Source of the DNA: Brassica napus
Taxonomy: Eukaryota > Streptophyta > Magnoliopsida > Brassicales > Brassicaceae
DNA length: 64,000 bases
Assembly: GCF_020379485.1 (NCBI RefSeq)
Contig: NW_026014664.1
Span: forward strand, 10,001 to 74,000
Reading direction: 5' to 3'
In this document: piece after piece, positions 46,251 to 58,415 of the stretch
Numbering within the stretch: position 1 is the first letter of the stretch
Layout of the letters: each line of letters begins with the position of its first letter
Made by a program: the position numbers and the translations under genes
The notes under the pieces: generated by a model
What the model was told of the DNA's origin: nothing
Databases searched by the model: none
The model's input: the letters and a program-made list of their open reading frames with translations, nothing else

Positions 46251-47631
46251 ATGTGCAGATGGCTAATCGCGGGACAGGTTATGTTGGACGAGGTCGGATA
46301 TGGGGAGAGGGTATGGATTGGACAGGCGGAGGATTGGGTCACAGATCAGATCAGGATAATGGAAATGGCATTAGTGAGATGTTTGGACACGATAGGAGCC
46401 CTCTGCAGAGAACAAGATCTTTTCCGGGTTTACGGTAACATGACTAGAGTGAGAGAAGACAGTATGGCGAGTATTGGCCCAAGTCGTAATTGGGACCAGA
46501 GACATCAACATGATCAATCCGTTCAATCAAACCCAAGGCCAGATCAGAACCGTGCCACCAAAAGACCACAAGATCATGGAACCGAAAACACCCTGAAGCT
46601 TTTACATGACGTGATGACCGAGGCACTTGGTAACCAAGGCAGGCGTACTCAACCCCCTGAAGTTTCCAAGCTATTATCTACCATGAAGAACATTGTATCC
46701 TACAAGTTCAAAGGAGGATCCGATCCTATTGAAGCCGACAAGTGGATAACTATGATGGAGAAGAATTTTGAAGCCATGGAGTGCCTGGAGGAGTACAAGA
46801 AGAAGATCGCTGTGTACTACTTGGAAGGCGACGCCACAAGATGGTGGGACAGCGTAGACATGCAACGTGGACACACCATAACATCATGGGAGTCGTTCAA
46901 GGGAGAGTTTGAGAGGAAGTATTTTCCTCCGGAAGCAAAGCATCGATTGGAGCGCCAGTTCATGAACCTTGTTCAAGGAGATAGGCCCGTAAGGAGTTAT
47001 GAGTCGGAGTTCACAAGGTTGAGGCGACATGTCTTTGATGGGCATAAAGATGAAGCAACTATGATCCGTAACTTTATGTACGGATTGAAGCCGGAGCTTG
47101 GAAGTCGTTTAGCTGGAAGCCACTTTAGCAGCTTATCGGATCTGGTAGAAAAGGCTGTTAATGTTGAGACTGTATTGGAGGCTGAAAGGAAGACCTTACC
47201 ACATTCTGGTGGACACACCAAGTTTAGCCAAGGAGAAAGGCCAAATTTCAACAAGGGTCCAAAATCTTACAAAGGCAAAGGGCGAGGCTTTGGAAGCCAA
47301 GCCAACAATCGTAGTAACACTGGAGTATGTTACATATGTGATCAACCGGGACATATTTCTAAATTTTGTCCCAACAGACAACGGACTAACCAGGAAGGTT
47401 ATTCATCGCTGAGGATGGAAGATGTTACTTGTTTCTTCTGTGGAAGGAAGGGCCACTATGCATCGTCATGTCCAAACAAGCCAATCCCTGCGACCCCTCT
47501 CGGGATCCGAGCTCCTCCTAGCCGTCCAGCTATTGAGCCAGCACCAAAGAAGCAAAACCTAGGAGGTAGAGTTTATGCCTTAGGTGTAGAAAACCCAGAC
47601 AATGTAGGACCGTCAAGCGGTCCCATCACAG
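46251..47631 (+). CDS. gag: gag of RE-B
   Basis: Open frame of about 460 codons ending at an intron donor. The central capsid region has YKFKGGSDPIEADKWI, YLEGDATRWWDSV, FKGEFERKYFPPEAKHR, FMNLVQGDRPVRSYESEF and FMYGLKPEL, typical of Retrotrans_gag. The C-terminus has a basic GKGRGFGSQ stretch and two zinc knuckles, CYICDQPGHISKFC and CFFCGRKGHYASSC. Gag forms the particle and binds RNA. The start is uncertain: ATG 46251 opens this frame, but ATG 46260 in the next frame begins an Arg/Gly-rich sequence like many Gag N-termini, so a small indel near the start is possible. It appears otherwise intact. Confidence 0.87.
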
Positions 47632-47825
47632 GTATTGTGGGTGCTTAACCTCCTCTTTATATTGAATGGAAATTTAGTTTTTGGAATCTAGTTAGTATGC
47701 TGGTTAGGTATAGATTTCTTGATCGCTAGGTTGCGCGTTTAGAAATTTAGGATGATGATTGATGGTTGTGAGAATTTTGATTAGTTTTTGTGATTGAGAT
47801 ATTGTTGATTGGGTTACTATGGCAG
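47632..47825 (+). other. Probable intron between gag and protease in RE-B
   Basis: 194 bases, donor ATCACAG|GTATTG, acceptor TACTATGGCAG|GAACC. Unspliced, gag stops within six codons (TAA at 47646); spliced, it continues in phase into the protease (PITG joined to TIHVAG). The interval is T-rich and non-coding. The position equals the intron of RE-A2. Confidence 0.7.
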
Positions 47826-48290
47826 GAACCATACATGTTGCTGGTAAAACCACACATGTATTGTTCGACTCGGGGGCAACACATAGTTTTGTGAACCCTG
47901 AAGTAGCTGCCCGGTTTTGGTATTGTTTTGTGGTTGACAGAATAGATGTGGCCGTCTTGACCCCCGCAGACCGAACCCTTCAAGCAAATCAGTGTATCAA
48001 GAATGTTCCATTGGTAATTCAAGGCAAAGAGTTTGTGGCAGATCTGTTAGTCGTGCCTTTGAAAGGGTACGAGGTAATCCTTGGAATGGATTGGTTATCG
48101 AGCTACGGAGTTCAGATCGACTTTGGAAAAGGAAGGTTGTTGTTCAGCAGAGGTAAACGACCAGAGATGGTATACTATGGAATCAGTCCTAGTATGCCCG
48201 TGTCTTTGGTAGCAGCAATGAGAGTACAAGATTTGTTTCAAGACGGGGAAGTATATTTGGTGACCTTATCGGTTAGTGGAGGAGCCACTA
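47826..48290 (+). CDS. Protease of RE-B
   Basis: Retropepsin domain: [14 protein letters not shown] with the catalytic Asp in DSG, then [19 protein letters not shown] and [16 protein letters not shown] in place of DTG is accepted in the family. Read on from gag after splicing; the frame is lost near 48285, where RT continues in another frame. Confidence 0.85.
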
Positions 48291-51251
48291 ATGATGAAGT
48301 TGGTCGAAGACATAGAAGTGGTCCAAGCGTTTGAGGATATCTTTGCACCACTAAAGGAATTACCTCCACCTCGGAGTAATCCCTTTACCATTACTTTGGA
48401 GCCTGAAGCAAAACCTATAGCTAAGTCACCATATCGGATGGCACCTGCGGAGTTGGCCGAGCTAAAGAAACAATTGGAGGATCTATTGGAAAAGGGATTC
48501 ATCCGGTCGAGCTCTTCACCTTGGGGAGCTCCTGTGCTATTTGTGAAGAAGAAGGACGAAAGCATGAGGCTGTGTATCGATTATCGTGGTATCAACAACA
48601 TCACGATAAAAGATAAGTATCCTCTTCCGAGGATAGACGAGTTGTTAGACCAACTAAAGGGAGCTAGTTGGTTTTCGAAGATTGATTTGGCATCAGGGTA
48701 TCACCAAATTCCTATTGCCAAGTCAGATATTATGAAGACGGCGTTTCGGACGAGATATAGGCAGTACGAGTTTGTAGTTATGCCCTTTGGTCTCACGAAC
48801 GCACCTGCGGCTTTCATGCGCTTGATGAATGAAGTGTTTCACGACTACCTTGATAAGTTCGTGATCATTTTCATTGACGACATCCTGGTGTACTCGAGAA
48901 GTAAGGAAGAGCACAAAGAGCATCTGAGACTGGTTATGGAGAGGTTACGAAATCAGAAGCTATTTGCCAAGTTCAGCAAATGCTCGTTTTGGAAGAGAGA
49001 GATAGGATTTCTGGGTCACATAGTATCAGGAGAGAGCGTGGCTGCTGATCCAGAAAAGGTCCAAGCCATACGAGAATGGCCTCGACCTACCATTGTGACA
49101 GAAGTAAGGAGTTTTCTCGGACTTACGGGCTATTATCGGAAGTTTGTTAAGGACATTTCCTCCATTGCAAAGCCTTTAACTAAACTTACCGGTAAAGGAG
49201 TTCCTTTCTTATGGGTGGAAGAAACCGAGAAGGCATTCAAGAAGTTGAAGGAAGCTCTCACGACCGCACCTGTGTTAGCTTTGCCCGAGCAAGGCAAACC
49301 TTACACGGTTTACACGGATGCTTCACGAGTTGGGTTAGGTTGTGTTCTTATGCAAAATGGGCGAGTCATTGCATATGCTTCACGACAACTACGGAAGCAT
49401 GAGGATAACTACAGTACACATGACTTGGAATTAGCGGCCGTGGTGTTTGCTTTGCGAATTTGGAGATCTTACTTATATGGAGAAGAAGTGGAGGTATACA
49501 CGGACCATCAAAGTCTTAAATACCTCTTCACGCAGCCAGATCTCAACCTGCGCCAGCGTAGGTGGATGGAGTTTGTGGCAGACTATGACATACGGATTCG
49601 CTACCATCCTGGTAAAGCGAATGTTGTTGCCGACGCCTTAAGTTGAAGAAAGTTGGACGCAGATTTAGAGAAAGAAGTTGAGCTATTGAACCAGGAGTTG
49701 AAACAAGTGAAGTTGGTCGTTTTGGAAGGGCAAACAAGCGAGCCATTGGGACTTCAAGCGGTGAATCAGGCCAGCTGGATTCAGAGAATTCGAGAAGAAC
49801 AACTTAAGGATGAGAAGCTACTGAAGATTGCTGAAGAACTAAAAGGACAAGCCGGGCCAATTTAATGCTGGATACTACTTGGCGGAGGACGGAACCTTGC
49901 TAATTAATGGGAGGATCACGGTTCCTAAAGGACAAGGGCTGAGAGATGAGATACTAAGGATTGCACATCATTCTTTACTCAGTATCCATCCAGGAAGTTC
50001 GAAGATGTACCGAGACGTGAGAAGATACTATCATTGGACGGGCATGAAGAGATCAGTAGCACAATGGGTTGCTCAGTGTGCAACTTGTCAACAAGTCAAG
50101 GTGGAACATCAAGTTCCAGGAGGATTGTTGCAGAGTCTTCCGATACCTCAATGGAAATGGGACTCTATTTCCATGGATTTCATCCCCGGATTACCTACTG
50201 CTCCAGGTAGATCGAACAACTCGATATGGGTGATTGTGGATAGGTTAACCAAGGTCACACACTTGTTGCCTATGCAGGACACTGATAAAGTTGAAGTTTT
50301 GGCCGAGCTGTACATCGACCAAATCGTGACGTTACATGGTGTACCCTCAGACATCATCTCAGATCGCGATCCAAGGTTCATGGCATCATTCTGGGAAGCA
50401 CTGCAAGAAGCCTTGGGAACTAAACTTTACAAAAGCACGGCGTTCCATCCAGAAACAGATGGCCAAACGGAGAGGACCATTAGGACCATCGAGGACATGC
50501 TGCGGATGTGTATTCTCGATTGGGCAGGAACTTGGGAGAAGCATTTACCATTGGTCGAGTTCTCTTACAACAATAGTCATCATTCGAGCATAGGTATGTC
50601 ACCTTATGAAGCGTTATACGGAAGACCATGTAAAACGCCTATGTGTTGGACAGATTGGGCGAAAGAAGAATGTTTGGGTCACCTATTGTTCAGGAGACCA
50701 TGATTAAACTGGAGACAATTCAGGCCAACATGAAGAAGGCTCAGGACCGTCAGAAGAAGTACGCAGACCAGTCAAGAAGAGAGGTAACTTTCGAGATAGG
50801 AGATTGGGTTTACTTGAAGGTTACAGCCCAAAAAGGGAAGGACAGATTTGGCAAGGTTGGGAAACTTGCGGTCAGATTCATTGGTCAGTACAAGATCATC
50901 GGGAAAGTTGGTGAGGTAGCTTACCGATTGGATCTGCCAGCAGATGTGCATCTACATCCAGTATTCCATGTTTCCATGCTTCGGAAACATATACGGGATC
51001 CAAGTGCTGTTGAGCACGAGGGAATCGAGGAGTTGGAGACAAACCTTACATATCCGGAAGGACCAATCAGATTAGGAGAACGGCATATTCGGAAGCTCAA
51101 AAATCGTGAGATTTCTCAAGTAAAAGTGTTCTGGGGAAGACAAAACAGGATTCATGTTACTTGGGAGGATGAAGCGAGATTTAAAACTGATCACCCAGAA
51201 TTTTTCCGAGAGGACGTTGTAATGGAAAAAGGAGGCCCCTCAGAGCCTTAG
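48276..51251 (+). pseudogene. pol: pol of RE-B: RT, RNase H, integrase
   Basis: Three open pieces. (1) 48276-49646: RT with [48 protein letters not shown]; RNase H with YTDAS and HDLELAAV; ended by TGA at 49644-49646, where ALSRR is expected (CGA to TGA), the frame continuing to 49865. (2) 49879-50703: integrase zinc finger (CATCQQ) and core with D in SMDF, D in SDRD, E in GQTERT. (3) 50643-51251: GPF/Y-like region (VRFIGQYKIIGKVG), LHPVFHVSMLRKHI and the tail TWEDEARFKTDHPEFF. Frameshifts lie near 48285, 49862 and 50655. All catalytic residues remain. The indels in an otherwise young element could be real decay or long-read errors. Pol ends before the purine tract, unlike family A. Confidence 0.93.
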
Positions 51252-51272
51252 AATTCGAGGACGAATTCTGTT

Positions 51273-51285
51273 AACGGGGGGAGAA
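51273..51285 (+). other. Polypurine tract of RE-B
   Basis: AACGGGGGGAGAA directly before the 3' LTR start TGTAGAAACCC. Confidence 0.85.
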
Positions 51286-53994
51286 TGTAGAAACCCTTAA
51301 AAAAAAAAAAAAGAATGGTCGAGTATCCTTTGGGTGATCGAGTCGCGGACGATCAGATTGTTTTTGTCTGAACCATGAGTCAAGTATGCCGCTAGACAAT
51401 GGTTAGACAATATAGTAGATTGATTCAAATGATGTTTGAAGCAAGACACTTTTGGAAGCACAACAGGAAGACCGGAAATTGGGCGAAAAACCCTAAATTT
51501 CGGTATTATGAAATTTTTTGAAGAAGCCGAAAGCTCGGTAAATATTTTTCCTCAAGATCAGAGTCCCAGTAGGGTTTATTAAAAATACTCAGGCCATCAG
51601 AACGGGTGTAGAAAAATATTTGGGATTGATAGCGGGATGAAAATTCACCGGAAAGGCCGAAATCGGCCGAATCGACCGAGAAGCTCGAGGTGGCTTGATG
51701 TGTATGTGTTCAGGACGTGGTGGCAGGCTCTTGACAGTGTGTGTGTCAAGGGAAGCAGGAGGTGTTGCAGTACATGCAACCTGTACATGCAAGTAGACAT
51801 GTGCAGCACGAGGTGGAATGGCCAAGCACGAGGTGTTGCGATGCATGCGACCGAAGCATGCGGCCAGCCATGTGTGAGATGGGGTGTCGACCTGCATGCA
51901 CTTCAGTCATGCAGCAGGCCATCTGGACGTGGGTGTGTCATCCTGCATGAGACTGAGGCATGCAGCCAGCCATGTGGAGCACGAGGTGGAACGGCCAAGC
52001 ACGAGGTGTCGCGATGCATGCGACCGGGCCATGCGGCCAGACATGTGGAGGACGTGGTGTCAGCTTGCATGGGAGCAGGCCATGCATTCAGACAGGTAGA
52101 GGGCGTTGTGTCAGCTTGCATGTGAGCAGGCCATGCTGAAGGACATGTGGAGCACGAGGTGCCGCCGCGCATGCGTCTGGAGCCATGCGAAGCGACACAC
52201 AGGCTGCCACACGGCTTGTTCCTGATTGGTTGCTGATTCCTATAAATAGGCTACGACCCCCTCTCATTTCAAACCATCCAGAACACATCAAACGTACTTC
52301 AAAACATAAAGAGAAAGCAAAGAAAGAAAGATCGAGTTTCGATAGTTTTCGAGCGATTTAGGCAGTTTTCGAGAACAGTTACTCTGCTAATTTTGAGTCA
52401 GCACTTGGAGAAAGTTCTTTTCAAGTGAAGAGAGATAAGTTCTAGTGGAGACCAGGTAAAGTGGAATTCAGTCAAGAAGAGGGTCTACTTGTGAAGGTCG
52501 GGAAAGGGTTCGGATCGCAGAAGTCGGGTTTGGGGTCAAGGCCACGGTCAACCAAAAACTGTGAGTTATAATCAACTGATTGCTGAGTTGTTTTTATGCA
52601 GGGTCCCGTTACTTGGAAGTTGGATCATGGCAGGAGGCCAGGTCTAACTGAGTAACGGTTTGAGTAGTTAATAATTGAGGTTATGTTGATTAAGTTGATA
52701 GCATGCTTAGTTATTGCTTGAGAACTTTAGTAGCATGCTAATGGTTAGGTTGATTGGTTAGTTAGCGAATGCAGAATGCTTAGATGATATCGCTAAGTTG
52801 TGGATAGTTAGGTATTCTGGAATTAGTCTTTATGCCAGATTCTGGAATGTGGTTGATTGTGTTGTGATTATTACTTGAAACCTTGTGTTATTTTTACCGG
52901 GTTTAGTATTAATCATATATTGGCCGATAGCATTTGTGTAACCCACAATGCTAGGCATATTGTGGTGAGTTAGTGTTCCTTCAGACCTCGTACCCGGCGG
53001 GTTCAAGGAAACCCCTTATTCGCTGGATCGGGAAGACTCAGACGAACGGTGTCATGTACTATGGCTGAGTATTACACGACGGTGTAATGGGGCAGTGACC
53101 CGAAGGACTGTGGGCTGTCGCGCGGTGACCCGAAGGACTGTGGGCCGCGGTCGGTTGAAAGTTCCTTCTTCTGGCCTTCGTGGTAGGAAGATAGGATATT
53201 GCCGATAGTGAAGGAGGAACATAACGTCACCAGGGCCCGAGTTTGATATATATATATATATTAAATCGTGTTTTGGGTTGTTAAACCCTGGTTTAAATCA
53301 AGTTTGAGTTTGGCGATGAGCTAGTAATTAGCATAATGCTAGTTATCTTGCTTTCCTTTACCGCTGCGTATTTCAGATATTGCTTATTGTTATTGAATTG
53401 TGTTGTTAGGTGAACCTCTCGCTTTAGATTGTTTGGGGTGGGATAGCGAGGGGTTGTATTTGTTAGTTGGGGATTGTAACTCGCTGAGTAATGCTAGATT
53501 ACTCACTCCTCACTCGTTGTTGTTTTCAGGTGACCAGTAGTGAGCTTGTAGAAGGCGCGGGAGGCTAGGCTGGCAGGTGTAGATTTGCATCTTCTTGCTT
53601 AAGACGCTTTCAGACTATAAGTATGTACTTTCGCTTTCTTGGCATGCCACCAGTTGTATAATATTTTGTGTATTGTAAACCAGATATTATATAAAATAAA
53701 TAAAGCGAATGTTTTATGCAAATGCCTTGTTGTTCTGATATTAGCTTGTCCAAGCTAACACAACGTCAGATTAGAGTACGGGTTGAGAAGCCTTAGGCTT
53801 TTGTCTGACGGGATGTGTTAGTGGGTGGCTGGCCTAGTTACGAATTGCACCTTTTGTAACTTTGGCTGGATTGCCCGTTAACCCATCTTGTAGCACTCCT
53901 GAACCTTGGTAGACGGTCGGGCCGTCGGTCATGTTCTTGTTTGATTGTTGGCCGGTGGTTCGACATATGCCTAGAACGGTTTGGGGGTGTTACA
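51286..53994 (+). repeat. 3' LTR of RE-B
   Basis: 2709 bp from TGTAGAAACCC (with an A run at 51300) to GGTGTTACA. It contains the 51-bp array (about 51770-52205), TATAAATAG at 52241, the conserved block ACCCGGCGGGTTCAAGGAAA ... GTATTACACGACGGTGTAAT (52990-53160), an (AT)n run near 53248 and a CTCGCTGAGTAATGC segment. It is the only complete LTR of this family in the window. Confidence 0.92.
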
Positions 53995-54440
53995 AACGGG
54001 GTGTTAGGTTTTTTGGTGGTCGCGTTCGGACAATTTGTTAGTATTATCGTCGAATTTTAACTTTTGCGACGTCTCGCAGTTGTTTCGGGGATTATACGTG
54101 TATCTTTGCGTGTTTGAAAGATGATAATTTTACGATTTTTGGACCGGATGAGGCCGCAGATAAGAGTCTTAATGTTTCCAGGCGTGTCCTGAAATTTTTT
54201 TGTGTTTAACTGAAGCGTATAAAGGAGCAACGTAGATTGTAGTAAAAGTTTTTGAAGTTTCTAAAAACTCGATTACAATAATGAAGATTTTTCTAAGTGG
54301 GAGTATACGAGTATATGCACCCACTCCCCCCCCCCCTTTTTAGAGAGGGGGATAGCTGAACTTGTCTTTTGACGAGCTGCCTACATACCCCTTTCGAGGA
54401 TCAAGCCATCTCGTAGTTCTATTTCATGCAGCAAGTGTTT
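53995..54440 (-). other. RE-C interior right of nested RE-B
   Basis: Non-coding in any clear way. A C-run (about 54328) next to GAGAGGGGGATAG and the segment GACGAGCTGCCTACATACCC lie 3' in sense of the gag-pro pseudogene. No RT, RNase H or integrase motif is present, so pol of RE-C was lost or never present. Confidence 0.55.
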
Positions 54441-56952
54441 TTACTCGGTGGTAGATGTCGCGATGTCCGCCTTGACCATGTCGATCGTGGCTGGGTCAAC
54501 GCTATTTTCCGGATGTTCCGGTTGAGTTGTAGCGTGGGCTTCGGACTCGTGTCGAGTTTCGACGTCCGATGCGTTTGCGTCGGTAGACGATTTTAATTTG
54601 TCTTTTCTTGGGGTGTTTTTGGCCGAAGATCGATCTATCTTCGTGCGTTTGCCTTTTGCAGTTGCAGAAGTCGTGATTTTCCTTAACTTGTGCTCTGCGA
54701 GGAAGCATAACCACGACTGTTTTGGCATCCCCAGATAGCCGCGACTCCGCTTGGGGTTGGAAATTTGAGACCCAGATGGTAGGTCGACAGAACTGCTTGC
54801 ATGGCGTTGAGCCATGGGGTTCCCATGATCACGTTGTAGATAGTGGGATGATCGACTACCGCGAACTCGATGATTTTTGTGATCTCCTTGGCCATGACTG
54901 GCAACTGGATCGATCCAAGAGTCATCGATACTTCGCCTGAAAAACCCGTGAGCGGTTTTGGCGTCGGAATTACTTCTCCGAGTTTGATGCTCATCCGCTT
55001 GAGAGTGTCGCGGAAGATTACATTGACCGTGCTTTCCGTGTCGACGAGTACCCTTCCAACTTCTAAGTCTCGTAAGACGAGATCTATGACGAGCGGGTCG
55101 CAGTGAGGTTGATCGATGCTGCCGGCTTCCTCCTTTGTGAAGGTGATCGAGCAATTTTGGCCATCTCGACTCTGCCTTATGTCGATAAGCCTTGATGGCC
55201 GACACAGTATTGCTGCAGTATTGTGATCCTCCGATGATCATATTGACTCTGCGACGATTGTTATCGTTCCCCTTGTCGTCCGGCCTCATTCCGCGTTTAT
55301 CCCCAGGCTGGTTTCGTTGGGGGGATTTTTCAGCGGGCGGATTTCTATCCGTCTTTGGAGGGCGATCAGAATCGAGGATGAGGTCCTTGACGCTAGTTAC
55401 TTCCGAGAGCTCTCCAGCGAGTAGCTTCGCGGCTAGTCTTGCTCCCAAGACTTTGCAGTTGGTGGTGGAGTGTCCTCGGGACTGGTGGAACTCGCAGAAG
55501 GTGTTTTCGTCATACCCTTGATTACGAGTCCATGTGTTGCCCGTACTTGTCATTACGAGAGTTCTTCTTTCTCCCTTTCGGATCCACGTCCTTCGAGGAT
55601 GGTCTTGACGCCTTATGTTTTTGCGATAAGACTTTAGTTTCTTCCTCGACTATGATGTAGTCCGTCGCTTTGTGGAAGGCGTCCTGGATCGTTCGCGGTT
55701 TGTTGAGAGTTATCCACTTTCTGAATTTCGACTTGTACCAGAGCGTCTTTCTCAGCGCATCGATGGCCACTTTGTCGCTTATCCCGCTGACCCTGGACAT
55801 TATCAGCTTGAACCGACTGGTAAACTCACAGAGGGTTTCGTCTTCCCTCTGGGAGAGACTCCAGAGAGCAACATCGGAAGTTTCTCTGTTTATGAATACA
55901 GAGTATTGTTTGAGAAAATTCGATGCGAGCTGTCGGAAACTCCCGATGGTGTTGCGACGAAGGCGCGCGAACCATTCGAGCGCTGCTCCTTCCAGATTTT
56001 CGACAAACAGGCGGCAGTAACCGGCATCCTTTTCGCCGTCCTTCAGTCTAGCTCTTCCCATCGCGATGTGGAAAGCCTGAAGGTGCGCTCTTGAATCGGC
56101 CGTACCATCTTACTTCGGTACTTTGATTTTTCCCTGATCGGACACCCTCATGTCCGAAATGCGACTGGTAAAAGGGGTCTTCTGAGCTCGTTCCAGCAGT
56201 CGATCGATTTTGGGGGCAGCACTAGTAGCATGATGGATTTGAGACTTTACGGCCCTCACTTCCGCCGCAGTCTTGGTGATGTAGTCGCAAAGATTGCGGA
56301 TATCCGATGTCTCGTCAGTAGATTTCCGAGCCTGTCGGTGTTTACTGCAAGTGAGCTCGGTTTGCCTTTCGGCCAGCTCCTCTTGTTCGTTAAAATAGGC
56401 GATTTCCTCTTCTTCCGTCATTGGTTTTTCGAACGAGGAGCCTTCCCGAGCAGATCGGCTCCTGGTCCTTCTTTAATGTCTGTCGACGTCCTCGTCGGTG
56501 TCGTTGGAGACATCGCTAGGATCCAGGTCACTGTGTTCGGCTTCGTTATCCTCCGAGTCCTTTGCAAGGGGCGGAAGACTTTCAGGGTTCCCCTTTTCGA
56601 TGGGAGATTTCTCGCTAGGGTTTTGACCAGAAGGTCGTTCCCGCGCGACTCCAGATCTATCGAGTGGGGTAGCGAAGTCGAGCCTCTTCCCGTGGATTTT
56701 GGTGGTTCCGCGGGGATGGATTGCTTGAGTCCTCGCTGTTAAGGTTTCAACCTGTTTGGTCAAGGTGTTCACGAGCTTATCCTGTTTTTCCGACCTTTTC
56801 TCATAGGTGGCGAACATCTTTTTAAACTCCTCAAGCGTCGCAGCGTTGGCTTGTGCGTTGGCCGCGGATACGTCCGCTGCTGGAGTGTGGAGATCGGTGC
56901 CGCTGCCTCTGTTAAGAGGAGTTTACACGTTATCCGCGTCGTTAGTTGACAT
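54441..56952 (-). pseudogene. gag: gag-protease of RE-C
   Basis: Minus strand, ATG at 56952 (MSTNDADN), about 840 codons in all, interrupted by a TAA after nine codons, stops near 56473 and 56110, and shifts near 55530 and 55000. The N-terminal part is acidic and low complexity ([15 protein letters not shown]). The middle is a Gag capsid: [37 protein letters not shown] and [10 protein letters not shown]. Then [14 protein letters not shown], a CCHC-like knuckle. A retropepsin-like segment follows ([39 protein letters not shown]), where DTE replaces the usual DTG/DSG. No pol follows. This type of Gag is common in Tat/Athila-group elements; assignment is by recollection. Confidence 0.83.
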
Positions 56953-57005
56953 GTCTGATTGAGAGTGATGTGGCTTTTGCGGGTTAGATTGATCCGTACC
57001 CCCCC

Positions 57006-57021
57006 CCTCCTTCTAGCGCCA
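57006..57021 (-). other. Primer binding site of RE-C
   Basis: Minus strand TGGCGCTAGAAGGAGG begins three bases after the 5' LTR end. TGGCGC... primer sites are typical of Tat/Athila-type gypsy elements using tRNAs other than initiator Met. Confidence 0.75.
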
Positions 57022-57024
57022 AAC

Positions 57025-58415
57025 TGTGGGAACCGAAATTCGCACTGTCGATTTCCGTTTAAATAAGGAAACTAGGAAAACCCTAATTTCCTAGAGGACC
57101 CGGATATCTGCTAATTACCACACGTCAAGCAATCAGAACACGAGAATAACAACGATAAAGTATAAGAAATCAAAAAAGAGAGCAAAGAAGATCTTATTCC
57201 GAATTTGCGTATGAGCGTTTACAACAAGGTATAAGCCTGGGCTCGAGAGCTGTCGGCGAGATTCCTAGTTCTAGCAACCCTAAGACGCCTAAACCTAATT
57301 GAGTCGCAGCTCGAAATAACAAAAACGGAAAAATGTCTAAATTGCTCTAAGTGCTAAGTTTGCTCTAAAAAAGTTCTCCTCCATGCTCCTCGCCTAGGAC
57401 TCCTTATATACTAGCTCCAAGGTTGGTTTACGCATTTACTCTTCTGCCCTTAAGCCGTCATAGCATAAACTTGACATTTATCCTTCCTTGTGGGCCAAGC
57501 GTAAACCGTGCTGTGGTTTACGGGCTTTTAGTTAAGAAATCGTAGGATGGGCCTGGAGTCGTGTTTTAGGTCCCTTTGGGCCGTCTTCCGACTCGACACG
57601 TTTATTACGATTTCTTTCGATAAAGAACGAACTTTCCGCGGTTTCTAATCCGCGAAGTTTGATCGATGATTTAGAATAGCGGAAAACATGGGCTGAGCTT
57701 GTTACGGTCTTTGGGAGATAGCATTTGAAGGTTTGACGAGAATGCATAAACTGGTGTCGTATCGATGTTCAGAAGAGCCCGGTCGCTACGCAACGACCAA
57801 ACTTTGGCTCGAGCCGGTTGCTACGTAGCGACCGAGCGGGATGAGCACTCGGTCGCTACCTAGTGACTGAGCTTTGGCCTGAGCTCGGTCGCTACGTAGC
57901 GACCGAGCGGGACGAGCGCTCGGTCGCTACGTAGCGACCGAGCTTGGCCGAGCTTGGTCGCTACATAGCGACCAAGCGGGACGATCGCTACGTAGCGACC
58001 GAGCTTTGGCTCGAGCTCGGTCGCTACGTAGCAACCGAGCGGGACGAGTGCTCGGTCGCTACATAGCGACAGAGCGGGACGATTGCTCGGTCGCTACGTA
58101 GCGACCGAGCTTTGGCTCGAGCTCGGTCGCTATGTAGCAACCGAGCGGGTCGGATGTTTGGTCGCTGCATGGCGACCAAGATCGGCTCGGACTTGGTTGT
58201 GACGTAGTGACCGGACAGCGTGTATGTGCAGTAGGTACGCAACGATCGAGCTTGGTTTGTTTGCTTCCAATCTTCGAGGATACTTCTTCGTAAAAAATTC
58301 GTATTGGTTATTTTTTACGAAAATTATATCTGTCTTTTTACTATCTCTTTCGGAAATGTGATTTCCGAGGGTTTTCGGGTGATAATTCCGTCGTGATCGT
58401 TTTTTGACCCCAACA
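57025..58415 (-). repeat. 5' LTR of RE-C
   Basis: 1391 bp, TGTTGGGGTCAAAA at 58415 in sense to GGTTCCCACA at 57025. TATA (minus GTATATAA) at 57404-57411. Palindrome array at about 57780-58215. TCCAT target duplication immediately right of it. Confidence 0.93.
57780..58215 (-). repeat. Palindrome array in the U3 of the RE-C 5' LTR
   Basis: About eleven copies of CGGTCGCTACGTAGCGACCG and variants, with the two alternating linkers (about 34- and 36-bp periods). The copy number and order differ from the 3' LTR. Confidence 0.9.

Larger units (their letters stand above)
43993..53994 (+). mobile_element. RE-B: Ty3/gypsy element nested in RE-C, family B
   Basis: Plus-strand element with 5' LTR (5' part deleted), primer site, gag, intron, protease, RT/RNase H, integrase, purine tract and full 3' LTR. 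The LTRs are close: about 7 mismatches in roughly 405 aligned bases over the 51-bp array and TATA region. Pol is broken by three frameshifts and one TGA. It is flanked by RE-C sequence on both sides. No target duplication can be read (right flank AACGG), because the left border was lost. Confidence 0.93.
40599..58415 (-). mobile_element. RE-C: complete LTR element with antisense ORF, family C
   Basis: Minus-strand element bounded by LTRs at 57025-58415 (5') and 40599-42029 (3'), with a perfect 5-bp target duplication TCCAT (40594-40598 and 58416-58420). Excision restores ACTGTCCATCAGTACACAT, normal satellite. It has a primer site, a gag-protease pseudogene, an antisense spliced ORF beside the 3' LTR, and a purine tract. 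No RT, RNase H or integrase of its own is visible; about 10 kb is occupied by nested RE-B. Layout (gag-pro, then antisense ORF near the 3' LTR) resembles Tat-lineage Ty3/gypsy elements; lineage is inferred. Confidence 0.92.
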
